Shown here piece after piece: positions 34,601-43,384 of a stretch of 64,000 nt of DNA (positions are counted from its first letter, which is position 1; each line of letters opens with the position of its first letter). Location: NCBI GenBank assembly GCA_916700875.1, contig CAKAKS010000060.1:558001-622000 (forward strand), given 5' to 3'. The DNA is from Sebastes aleutianus. Its lineage: Eukaryota > Chordata > Actinopteri > Perciformes > Sebastidae. A model generated the notes under the pieces. It ran no database searches. It saw nothing but the letters and a program-made list of their open reading frames with translations, and was not told where the DNA came from. A program made the translations under genes and the position numbers.

Positions 34601-34644
34601 TGTGCATTTCATGTTGTGGCATGTTGAGGCGTTATTAGAAAACA

Positions 34645-34895
34645 ATTCAATTCATTTCAGTTCAGTTCAATTCAATTTATTTTTATATAGCATCAAATCA
34701 TAACAGAAGTTATCTGGAGACACTTTATATATAGAGCAGGTCTTAGACCGTACACCATAGTTTAGAGACCCAACAAGATCCACCAAGAGCATTGCAACGC
34801 GCTGTGGCCAGGGAAACTCCCCGTTTAGCGGGTAGAAACCTAGAGCAGAACTGGGCTCTGAATGGGCGGCTATCTGCCCAGACCGGTTGGGTTGA
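34645..34895 (+). repeat. Teleost interspersed repeat (LINE/SINE-like)
   Basis: The run 'ttcaatttatttttatatagcatcaaatcataacagaagttatctggagacactttatatatagagcaggtcttagaccgtac...gggcggctatctgcccagaccggttgggttgagaga' is a sequence type I recognise as very frequent in fish genomes. No second copy is present here and the class is not certain. Confidence 0.5.
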
Positions 34896-34900
34896 GAGAC

Positions 34901-34937
<37 letters not shown>
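34896..34937. repeat. (GA)n microsatellite
   Basis: 'agacagacagagagagag...' forms an uninterrupted GA dinucleotide array of about 16-18 units, attached to the end of the preceding interspersed repeat. Confidence 0.9.
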
Positions 34938-34942
<5 letters not shown>

Positions 34943-35074
34943 CAGCAACCACAATAATATCAAAGCAGCTGTAATAACTAATACAAGTAGGACTAATAAC
35001 AACCATAACATCTCTGTTATGTCCAAGCTTATGATAATTTGATTAATTCTGTGTTCAGATTCATATCAAGAGAT

Positions 35075-35217
35075 AAAACTCCAGCAACACTTGTAGTATT
35101 CAGAAGAGCTTTATTGTTAGATCAATGCGTTTCAGCTTGTGGCCTTCATCAGGGTCAGGGATGTAATACGTTGGTCTAACAATAAAGTTCTATATAGTAC
35201 AAGTGTTGCTGGAGCTT
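35075..35217. repeat. Short inverted-repeat element
   Basis: 'ctccagcaacacttgta' near 35081-35097 is the reverse complement of 'tacaagtgttgctggag' near 35198-35214. Between them is 'gatcaatgcgtttcagcttgtggccttcatcagggt', a motif common in fish repeats. 'aataaagttcta' and 'agctttattgtt' extend the arms. This looks like a small foldback or MITE-type unit. Confidence 0.6.
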
Positions 35218-35377
35218 TACCTCTACAGATTTGTCACTTCTCTATGTACCTTGGAAGCAGGTGATGTTGTAACGGAGATCTCTACTTTGCTTCAGATGCA
35301 TATGATCCTGGTGAAAGAGCAGCTCCTGAAATTTCTTGCAATTTTGAGTCTTATGTGTCCATATATTCACCCGATTC

Positions 35378-35474
35378 AACAATAAAACTACAACTTCTTT
35401 AGGTATAGGCAATAAAACTACAACTTCTTTAGGTATAGGCAACAAAACTACAACTTCTTTAGGTTTAGGCAGCA
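35378..35474. repeat. 30-bp tandem repeat, three units
   Basis: Three units of 'aataaaactacaacttctttaggtataggc' with small changes in the last copy. Non-coding. Confidence 0.85.
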
Positions 35475-36237
35475 AAAGTGTTTTTTTGTGTTAAAATAAC
35501 TACGAACACAAAGACAACTACACATTGTTAGTTTCACACAGGATGGGAACTCCAGTCTCCTGGGGGAAAAGCCTGTTTTTTTTGTCCCATCCATCTCTCC
35601 AACCTCCACCCTTTATGGACTTTGACTCTGTCTATACTACAATGCCTTTATATGGGTTCAGCTCTCCATCCACCATTTTTTTTTAAATAATATTGCATTC
35701 CTACTTGTAAGGTTGCAGGTTTTGCCAGTAACGGTGTAGTGCAACACTACCTATAGATCCTTTAAACAACATAATGCAGGGGCTGGAGGCAGGCCCGGGT
35801 AATCCTGCATTAGTGGCTCAGGCTTCTCTGCGACCATCTCCAGATGTGACTGATTCTCTTTCCCACTAGAGCAATTTTATTATGCTGATGAGTGTTTCAT
35901 CCTAATGGAAAAACCATTAGGGTAAATATATGCAAATAAAGTGCTCCATTCTTTCAACTCTGTTTGTGGCCCAAGGGTTAGATAAAGAGCTTTAATGTTT
36001 TCATAGAATGACAATTACTTCACAGAATCTCAGGGGCCACTTTCCACACAAAGGTGCTTCCAACAAACAGACTTAAAGAATTTAACTTCACTTTCATCTC
36101 GATCCCTTAATGAGGTTATACTAGGTCGTCTTTATAGCAAAATCACAGTTACATAAGATTTCTCTTAATTCACTTTGGATGGATTTAGTGTAGTTTCTGG
36201 CGTAGTGCAGTGTGCATTTCCACATTTGCAACTGCAA
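35475..36237. other. No gene seen
   Basis: Short open frames only. No recognisable exon, RNA gene or element end. Confidence 0.4.
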
Positions 36238-36630
36238 CAACTATTGTCTATATAAAGTTATAGAGGAGTAATGTCTACCTGAGTCTATGATATCAGCATT
36301 AATATATCATCATCAACTATTGTGTATATAAAGATATAGAGGAGTAATGTCTACCTGAGTCTATGATATCAGCATTAATATATCATCATCAACTATTGTG
36401 TATATAAAGATATAGAGGAGTAATGTCTACCTGAGCAGAGAATGAAGTCTCTCTCAGTGTGTGCGTTGGAATCAGAGCTTCTCTGTGCTTTGTTGACATA
36501 GCCGGCCGGCTACGTGTGTATTTTAGTGCATGTTAGCGCATGTGAGCGTGCCCCACTGGCTAGCACCGTGAGCTGCAAGCTGCCGGCTCAGCCGTCGCCA
36601 TGTTGAGTCGTGTGGAGGCAATAGAAATAC
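36238..36630 (+). repeat. Family C repeat with a 76-bp tandem triplication
   Basis: Units starting 'caactattgt' at about 36238, 36314 and 36390 share 'tataaagatatagaggagtaatgtctacctgag' and a 'tctatgatatcagcattaatatatcatcat' spacer. The array runs into 'gaatgaagt...cccactggctagc', which also occurs at 3110-3290. Confidence 0.7.
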
Positions 36631-36786
36631 TCTGAATTATGTATTGAGCACCTTTAACTATATAATCTAGCTATTTCTAACAGAATGGATTTCTATTGTA
36701 AAATAACCATGACCCAATCCTAAACCAAAATACGCTGAGTCCCCCAAACTTAAAGCAAAAAGCAGAATATACAACTTTGTGTTGAC

Positions 36787-37549
36787 TAGGGCTATCAGTC
36801 GATTAAAATATTTAGTCGCAGTTAATCGCAAATTAATCACACTTTTCTTTTTTTTTTCAAAATGTACCTTAAAGAGAGATTTGTCAAGTATTTAATACCC
36901 TTATCAACATGGGTGTGGGGAAATGGTAAATGGACTTGCATTTAAATAGCACTTTTCTCGTCTTCCAACCACTCAAATCGCTTTATATAAAATAAATAAA
37001 TATGCTGCTTTATGCAAATGTATACATGTTTATTACTGGAAATTAAATAACAACACAAAACAATGACAGATATTGTCCAGAAACCCTCACAGGTACTGCA
37101 TTTTGCATAAAAAATATGCTCCAATCATAACATGGCAAACGTGTGCTGACTTGACTATGACTTGCCCCAAACTGCATGTGATTATCATAAAGTGGGCATG
37201 TCTGTAAAGGGGAGACTCGTGGGTACCCAGAGAACCCATTCACTGATCTAGAGGTCAGAGGTTAAGGGACTTCTCAAATGCAGTTTGGGGCAAATCATAG
37301 TCAAGTCAGCACACTGACACACTGACAGCTGTTGTTGCCTGTTGGGCTGCAGTTTGCCATGTTATGATTGGAGCATATTGTTTTATGCTAAATGCAGTAC
37401 CTGTGAGGGTTTCTGGATAATATCTGTCATTGTTTTGTGTTGTTCATTGATTTACAATGATAAATATATACACACATTTACATAAAGCAGCATATTTGTC
37501 CACTCCCATGTTGATAAGAGTATTAAATATTTGACTAATCTCCCTTTAA
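36787..37549 (+). repeat. Family B copy 3, left part, with foldback arms
   Basis: Begins TAGGGCTATCAGTCGATTAAAA. The family B core is read forward to about 37260 and then in reverse complement from about 37268 to 37549, forming a long imperfect palindrome. A short SINE-like insertion ('ggtaaatggacttgcatttaaatagcacttttctcgtcttcc', about 36924-36985) splits the left arm. The element's right end lies at 51617-51695, beyond a nested MITE A and the provirus. Confidence 0.65.
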
Positions 37550-38299
37550 AGGGACTATTTGTAACTTTCAGAAATGCTTGTTAACACCTGTGGCCGTTAA
37601 GTCAACGAAAGTCAGCGTCGGGCTCGCGCTTGCTCACTCTACATAGACATGAACGAGCATCGCTCAACACAGTGAGGAGACACACGTCAGCTAAAAGCAC
37701 AATATCACTCTATATTTCAGCTGCTTGGCAGTAATGTTAGCTGACCAGACGAAGGTCTCTCCATGAATCAATGCTGATCCTAGTGTTGGCTTTTCCTGCT
37801 CAGCTGAAGCAGGAAGGATCAACGTTATCGCCTCAAGACTGCGCCCGGAGGGAGACACCGGAGTTTTGGTCGGAGCTGAAGCAGCGGGGCTCCGCAGCGA
37901 GTAAAGTTATCGCCTCCCGACTGCAGCCGGAGGGAACAGGGAAGACACCGGCACCCGGTCGGAGACGATAACGTTTCTCTCTGCAGAGCCCCATCACTTC
38001 ACAAGATACGGGAAACCTCTGTTGGTCTGGAGGATCTGCAGAAGTTATTTCTGCACAAACTTCCACTGTACATTCACTAGATATTCACAGAGCTAAAATA
38101 ACTCTTCTGCAGTGTGGAGTGAGCGCGCGTTCACGTCTAGAGGTGGAGCGAGACAGCGAGAACGCGTGCGGTGTGTGAGTGAAGGCAAGCAGGCAGAGGA
38201 GCGGGGACTTCAGCCACACGCGAGCGCGCATATGCGAGCGCGCATGTGTCCCAACCCGGTACATTTATATGCTTAAAAAGTTACAAACAGTCCCTTTAA
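37546..38299 (-). mobile_element. MITE family A, copy 3 (inverted, TTAA target duplication)
   Basis: Element 37550-38295 runs AGGGACTATTTGTAA to TTACAAACAGTCCCT with TTAA on both sides. It is the reverse complement of copy 1 over its length. It interrupts family B at 'tccctttaag/gtacattttgaacag', as the uninterrupted copy at 22071 shows. The provirus begins six bases beyond its right TTAA. Confidence 0.85.
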
Positions 38300-38304
38300 G
38301 ATAC

Positions 38305-38697
38305 TGTGGTATATTTTCAGGTCTTGCACAAGACAGCGAGCCCCTCAGTGTAAACATGTGTGGAGACACATGTTGTTTCATGTCTGGCACAAGACAGCGG
38401 GGCCCCTAAGTGCAAACATAGGTGGTCAGATGCTAAAGTCCAGGGGCTGAAAGATAACGGAGACCCTCATGGACTTATGCTCTGCTCAGATGTTACATAA
38501 CATGAACCCTATGTAAGGAGGCTCAAGAGCTCCGAAGGGAGGGAACTTTCTGATTTGGACGAAGACCTCCGGACGAGCAAGACGTCTGTGACATTTGTTG
38601 CTTGTCTGTAATAAACTCTATTATACCAGCAAGAACAGTGTCCGCGGAGCATCCTTTCTCATCACTTCAACAGCACTGTCGCAGGAAAGACACGACA
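38305..38697 (+). repeat. 5' LTR of the endogenous retrovirus
   Basis: 393 bp, TGTGGTATATT...GACACGACA. AATAAA at 38610-38615 is followed by a putative R/U5. The U3 has two imperfect copies of '(t)ctggcacaagacagcg.gcccct.agtg.aaacat' (about 38325-38365 and 38378-38420), which may be enhancer repeats. It appears identical to the 3' LTR. Confidence 0.95.
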
Positions 38698-38702
38698 GAA
38701 CT

Positions 38703-38720
38703 TGGCGTCACGGAACAGGA
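38703..38720 (+). other. Primer-binding site (tRNA-Ser-like)
   Basis: TGGCGTCACGGAACAGGA starts five bases after the LTR. It resembles the complement of a vertebrate tRNA-Ser(CGA) 3' end as recalled from memory, with small differences. It would anneal the tRNA that primes minus-strand DNA synthesis. Confidence 0.6.
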
Positions 38721-40867
38721 TCGGAAGTGGCCTCAGCGGTTTTACTGCTACAACTTCACAAGACGGTGAGCGCGCTCGATTGCATACATTGGGGCTGTTA
38801 TGTGGAGTTGTTTGGCCACACCGTAAATTAAGAACCTTCTTGTTATGGACATGTCCTGTTGATTTGATGTTTAAAGTGAGGCTCCGTGCTAAATTTAATA
38901 AAAAAAAAAAAAAAAAAAAAAGGGGGAATGAATAGAGAAAAGATATAAAGTGAAGAAAAGAAGTATGAGAAATACAAGGAATAGTTTAGAATAGTTTCAT
39001 GGTAACGATTAAGGTGTGCTAAATAGTATCATGCAAGATTAACGGTAAGACACATGCATAATGCATATTAGCCACTGCGTAACGATGGCTTTGACATAGT
39101 CCGGAATTAAGTTAGAAAGACAAAATTGGGAAACCTGGATCCAGGTAATTTGAATAAATAAATGTAAAGAGTGTTAAGAGACAGAGTGATAAGAGAGAGA
39201 TAAGGAAATAAAGGAAATAAAGGAAATAAAGGAAATGATCATATGATAGCCGCAAATCAGATAGAATAGAGCTCTCAAGATGAGTAGCATGTAGTATGGG
39301 CCGATTAAAACCTAGAACGACATCTTATGGTCAGTTAAATAACTGGAGAGTGTAGAATCACAATTCGATTGACCGTTACCACTCTGACGCTTGTTGACGA
39401 ACGGTGTCTGAAGCAGCCTCTCATCGAAGATTTTACACCTCAGAGGTAGCATAAATTTTATGAGAAAAAGTAAGGAAATAGCGGCAGAAAGCATGCTGTA
39501 TGAATGAAGATATCTATAACTGGTGAAGAAAATGTGTGTGTGTGTTTACTTTGGGATGAGCAGAAGCGGGGGAGAATGTGTGTGCTGAATGTGGGTGTGT
39601 GACACTTGGCTGCTGATGTGTTCCATATGGGTGCCATAAAATGCATAGGAAGAGAATATATGTGTTAAAGTTAAAAGAAAGAAAGAACACATTATGATTG
39701 AATAACCATATATAGGTGGTGATTCGAGAACAGGACATTTAATAATTTGTAAGAATAGATACGTGGCCCAATGAATTAAATAAAACCATGAGCTTCTTAT
39801 AGAAGAAGACTAGTGAATTAAATAAAACCATGAGCTTCTTATAGAAGAAGACTAGTGAATTAAAAATAAAACCATGAGCTTCTTATAGAAGAAGACTAGT
39901 GAATTAAATAAAACCATGAGCTTCTTATAGAAGAAGACTAGTGAATTAAAAATAAAACCATGAGCTCTTCTTAAAAGGGACGTAATATAATAAATAAAGC
40001 TATTAAAGCACAAATGAACTTCGTTTAAGGAGGGTAGCGTTTGAAACCCCCCCCCTCACCCGCTTCAAAATTCCCTAGAGGAGGTTGGAATGTGGAAGTA
40101 TGGATGTGTTCGGTGACCCTTTCTTGGGAGATATAGAGAATTCCTTTGCCATTTGAACTGTTTAGTCCAGTGGGGTTCACTAAGTGCTTAAATGTTCAGG
40201 TAGGGGTTTAAGTTAGGAATAAAATTTATGATGCTGTTACAGGGACCTAATGGGTTCACAAGAGACTAAATCATTGCTTGTTTCTTGTCTGTTATGTCAT
40301 TTATGGTGAATGAGAATTGAGACGGGAGGCAAGGCAGCGGACCGGCACATCACGGAGTGTGGCTTGTCGACGTCCACGGGGAGGCTTCCGTTTCAATCTA
40401 CTAAAGGCCGGTATAAATTTATCCACAAACTCTTTAACAAAAACAAAACCTGCATTTTCATATTTGTATATGTTCTCAGTCGTAAGCAATATTGATGGTA
40501 CACATATAAACCTGCTTTCATTTATAAGCTTAAGACGATACTGACCTGCTCCTATACATATGAAAGAGTAAATAAATAAATAGAAAACTTGGCAACTGAT
40601 TGATCAGTTAATGTATTTGATTAATTAAATGGCATCTGATTGGTTAGTCTAACCTCTGCTGACAATTGCAGATGTTCATTTATGTCATTGTGCGTGGTTT
40701 GTCTGATCTGTGATGTGGTGGACATTCAATGTGGTGACTGTTTGACGATTTGAGCTGAATATTGATTGATTAGATGACTGGTTAAGTAATCTAAATAGCC
40801 TTGAGTAGTTTTAATTTTAACAATTACTTCTTAAAGTACAATAACGGAACATAAGGAAGCCGTTGTA
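38721..40867 (+). other. Long 5' leader of the endogenous retrovirus
   Basis: About 2.1 kb of non-coding sequence lies between the primer site and gag. It contains an A-run followed by a G-run (about 38900-38926), short 'ggaaataaa' repeats (about 39203-39235) and a 42-bp tandem array (39771-39975). Packaging signal and splice donor are expected here but cannot be assigned by eye. No conserved open frame was seen. Confidence 0.7.
39771..39975 (+). repeat. 42-44-bp tandem repeat in the viral leader
   Basis: Five near-identical units contain 'gaattaaataaaaccatgagcttcttatagaagaagacta'. Some units have two extra A residues. Each carries the self-complementary 'cttcttatagaag', so the RNA could form a row of small hairpins. 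Confidence 0.9.
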
Positions 40868-42916
40868 ATGGGGAAAAATAACACTAAAAATCCAAAAGTA
40901 ATCACTCCTGTTGAGATAGTACAGAAGAATAATCCTTTAATTAGGGGCATCGCAAACATTGCAAAAATATCGGAAAAATGGCACAAACGCTGGCCTGAAA
41001 TTGACCAACCATGGCCAGTGGAGGGGACTCTTAACCCAGATGTAATTAAAATAATGATGGTACTTGTATCCACATACAAGGCAGAGCAAAAGAAGGGAAA
41101 AAAGGGGAGAAAACGCAAGGAGAAGAGAGAAGTGGAGCTTGGCATTCTCCAGTTGTTTGAAGATGAGGGACAGAAACTGATCAAAGCTGCAAACGATGAG
41201 AGGGATAAAGTTGCAGAAGAAATAAAACAAAATACAGAACAAACAGAAAAACTGAGGAAAAACACCAATTCATTGTTCTCACATATGAACCCAGTGAAGG
41301 GACCACCACCTTATGAAGTAGGGACGAAGTCTAAGAAAATCTATCCTCAGATCCCGGTGATCAGTCAGGAGGGTGACTATCGTATCAGAAACGAGGAGGA
41401 CAGAATAATAGAAACAGGACGAGCAGAGACAACTATAACGATGTATCCAAGATCCAAAAGAAAGAATAAAGCAAGGTTTGGGTCTGGGAAGCAAAACTGG
41501 GACCATGGAAACGAGAGTAACCAAAGCGATCAGGAAGGGTGCAGAGGAGGATATGACCCTGAAGTCAGGCGGATGTTGGCAAGAGCGGAAATAAGAGGAA
41601 ATGATACCTCTGATGACAGTGAGGATGAAGAGGACCATGAAGAGGAAACCCGGAAGACTATAAAAAAGATCGAAATAAGCATAGACCGATGCCGTCGTGA
41701 CCTACAACAAACTGATAATCCAGAAGAACTAAGAGACCTAGAGTACCAAATAGAGGAATTGTGGAGGAGGAAGGAAGAGTTAGAGATTGAAAACTTCGAA
41801 CAAACTGCCACGACAACTAGAGTTCGCTCTAGAAAACAGTCGAATCCCAAAAAGATGCTTCCAGTGGTCATCCGAGGACGGAACTTGGAGTATAAGCCTT
41901 GGCAGAGTACAGATATGTCAAACATACTTGAAAAGTTACCTACTCTTCAAGATGGAGCACATCCTTGGATTTCGAAGTTGGACGAGATCATAGTGGGAGA
42001 GCAACCGGCTATGGGAGATATCAAGAGACTCTTGGCCAGCCTCATTGGAGTTCACGCTATGGGAGAGATTCTACAGAAAGCTGGACTTAATCGATATGTG
42101 GGAACTGCTGTGAATGATTCAGAGCTGTTTGCTGCAAGTAGGGGCCAAGTGTGCAGGGCGCTGAAAGAAACATTTCCGACAAATGTACATCCTGACAATA
42201 TTTTTATTGAACCACTGGGACAAGAGGAAAACCCAAGGGCCTATGTGTCGAGAGTTCATCAAGTGTGGAGAAATGTCACAGGAAATGACCCGAATTTGAA
42301 CCAAATGGAGCAGTCAATTTTGCGAACCAGAATACAGACGGGGTTGCCCCTGCCCGTGAGAAGCAAATTGGCAGAGGTGGTTGGTCTTGGAAGCATGGCA
42401 AAAGGTGTTTATACGGATCATATAGCCCACCAAGTGGAGCTGTATAGGAAAAAGGAACATGATCAAAAAGACCAGGATCAAGAGACCCTCAGGAAACTTA
42501 ATCAAATACAACTGACGGAGAACAAGAGGATGGAGAAGAAGCAGGCTCTGGTTATGCAGAATCAGGCTCCACTAAATCAACTAGTACCACAACCACAGCC
42601 GAACCAGGTTCAGCTCCAATCGTTCCAGCCACCGCCGTTGGTTCCAGTTGTCTCCTACCCACAGCCAGCTTTTGATCAAGCGCAGCCCTGGAGAGGAAGA
42701 GATCAAAGAAATTTCGGAAGAGGAGGAAGGTTTAATCCAAACTTTCAACAGCAATCAAACGAATGCTATACTTGTGGACAACAAGGCCATTTTGCTCGCA
42801 ATTGCACCCGGTCCAGAGGAAACTTCAGAGGAGGATTTAGAGGAGGATTCAGGGGCCAATCAAGGTCACCCAGAGGACCGGTGAACCCTTACAGGGGCCC
42901 GGAACCTGGTTACTAG
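40868..42916 (+). CDS. Retroviral Gag polyprotein
   Basis: An intact 682-codon frame from ATG. Gly2 (MGKNN) could be myristoylated, and a basic Lys/Arg cluster at residues 75-87 fits a membrane-binding matrix. A PPPY late-domain motif at 146-149 would recruit NEDD4-type ligases for budding. A charged coiled-coil-like stretch lies at about 255-310. The capsid region includes a major-homology-like segment, ENPRAYVSRVHQVW, near residues 460-475. A single zinc knuckle CYTCGQQGHFARNC occupies 633-646, followed by an RG-rich tail. The frame ends in UAG at 42914-42916, and the next frame (protease) is in phase with it, so Gag-Pol is probably made by readthrough. It is longer than a typical gammaretroviral Gag. 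Confidence 0.92.
   Translation: MGKNNTKNPKVITPVEIVQKNNPLIRGIANIAKISEKWHKRWPEIDQPWPVEGTLNPDVIKIMMVLVSTYKAEQKKGKKGRKRKEKREVELGILQLFEDEGQKLIKAANDERDKVAEEIKQNTEQTEKLRKNTNSLFSHMNPVKGPPPYEVGTKSKKIYPQIPVISQEGDYRIRNEEDRIIETGRAETTITMYPRSKRKNKARFGSGKQNWDHGNESNQSDQEGCRGGYDPEVRRMLARAEIRGNDTSDDSEDEEDHEEETRKTIKKIEISIDRCRRDLQQTDNPEELRDLEYQIEELWRRKEELEIENFEQTATTTRVRSRKQSNPKKMLPVVIRGRNLEYKPWQSTDMSNILEKLPTLQDGAHPWISKLDEIIVGEQPAMGDIKRLLASLIGVHAMGEILQKAGLNRYVGTAVNDSELFAASRGQVCRALKETFPTNVHPDNIFIEPLGQEENPRAYVSRVHQVWRNVTGNDPNLNQMEQSILRTRIQTGLPLPVRSKLAEVVGLGSMAKGVYTDHIAHQVELYRKKEHDQKDQDQETLRKLNQIQLTENKRMEKKQALVMQNQAPLNQLVPQPQPNQVQLQSFQPPPLVPVVSYPQPAFDQAQPWRGRDQRNFGRGGRFNPNFQQQSNECYTCGQQGHFARNCTRSRGNFRGGFRGGFRGQSRSPRGPVNPYRGPEPGY
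42914..42916 (+). promoter_or_regulatory. Gag-Pol junction: in-frame UAG, candidate readthrough stop
   Basis: Gag stops with TAG followed by GGG. The same reading frame stays open from 42917 through protease to 43384, as at the gammaretroviral UAG-G junction. The downstream sequence is purine-rich. Whether a pseudoknot forms was not computed. Confidence 0.75.
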
Positions 42917-43384
42917 GGGTGCCCGGAAGACTCGAGAGGGGAGTGTCAGCTGGTAGTATCAGGGCCGGAGGAAGATCCAACAATAGAGGTAAAAGTAAAT
43001 AATCGTCCAGTGGAAGTGATGGCGGACAGCGGAGCTGCTTTTACCTGTATTCGGCCTGAAGATGCTATACATCTCCCCATGTCTGATCAATTGATTCGGA
43101 CAATCGGGTTCGAGGGAGTGAAACAGCTAGTTCCTCTCACTAAACCAATTGAGCTCAGCTACAAAAAGAAGAAGATTACGTTACCCATATTGGTATCAGA
43201 ACATACACCTATTGCACTTTTGGGAAGAGATGCTATGTGTAAATTGGGGTGTACAATAAAATGCACGCCAGACGGCTGTCTGGTGGAAATACCAAACGAG
43301 AGGGTTCACCAATTAGTGATGACAACAGAGACTGGAGCTTCTTCAGTATTTTGGATTGGAAATCTCAGTGCAGATTTTTTTTGA
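42917..43384 (+). CDS. Retroviral aspartic protease
   Basis: Frame open in phase with gag; it has no start codon of its own that is needed. The active site is MADSGAAFTC (Asp codon 43025-43027). Downstream are the hydrophobic strand KITLPILVS and IALLGRDAM, the second conserved retropepsin segment (G-R/K-D). The catalytic D-S-G triad is present. The frame ends at TGA (43382-43384) inside a run of eight T residues. The pol frame overlaps it at the T run, one register away, so a single-base length change in the run probably separates protease from the rest of Pol in this copy. Confidence 0.88.
   Translation, partial: GCPEDSRGECQLVVSGPEEDPTIEVKVNNRPVEVMADSGAAFTCIRPEDAIHLPMSDQLIRTIGFEGVKQLVPLTKPIELSYKKKKITLPILVSEHTPIALLGRDAMCKLGCTIKCTPDGCLVEIPNERVHQLVMTTETGASSVFWIGNLSADFF

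Noticed and set aside
38900..38926. A-run as the tail of a processed pseudogene or LINE
   Set aside because: It lies inside the retroviral leader between primer site and gag, with no upstream retrocopy and no target duplication.
40831..41268. Minus-strand ORFs opposite gag and pol
   Set aside because: These are antisense shadows of the lysine-rich viral coding sequence and have no domain content. An antisense viral gene cannot be excluded but is unsupported.
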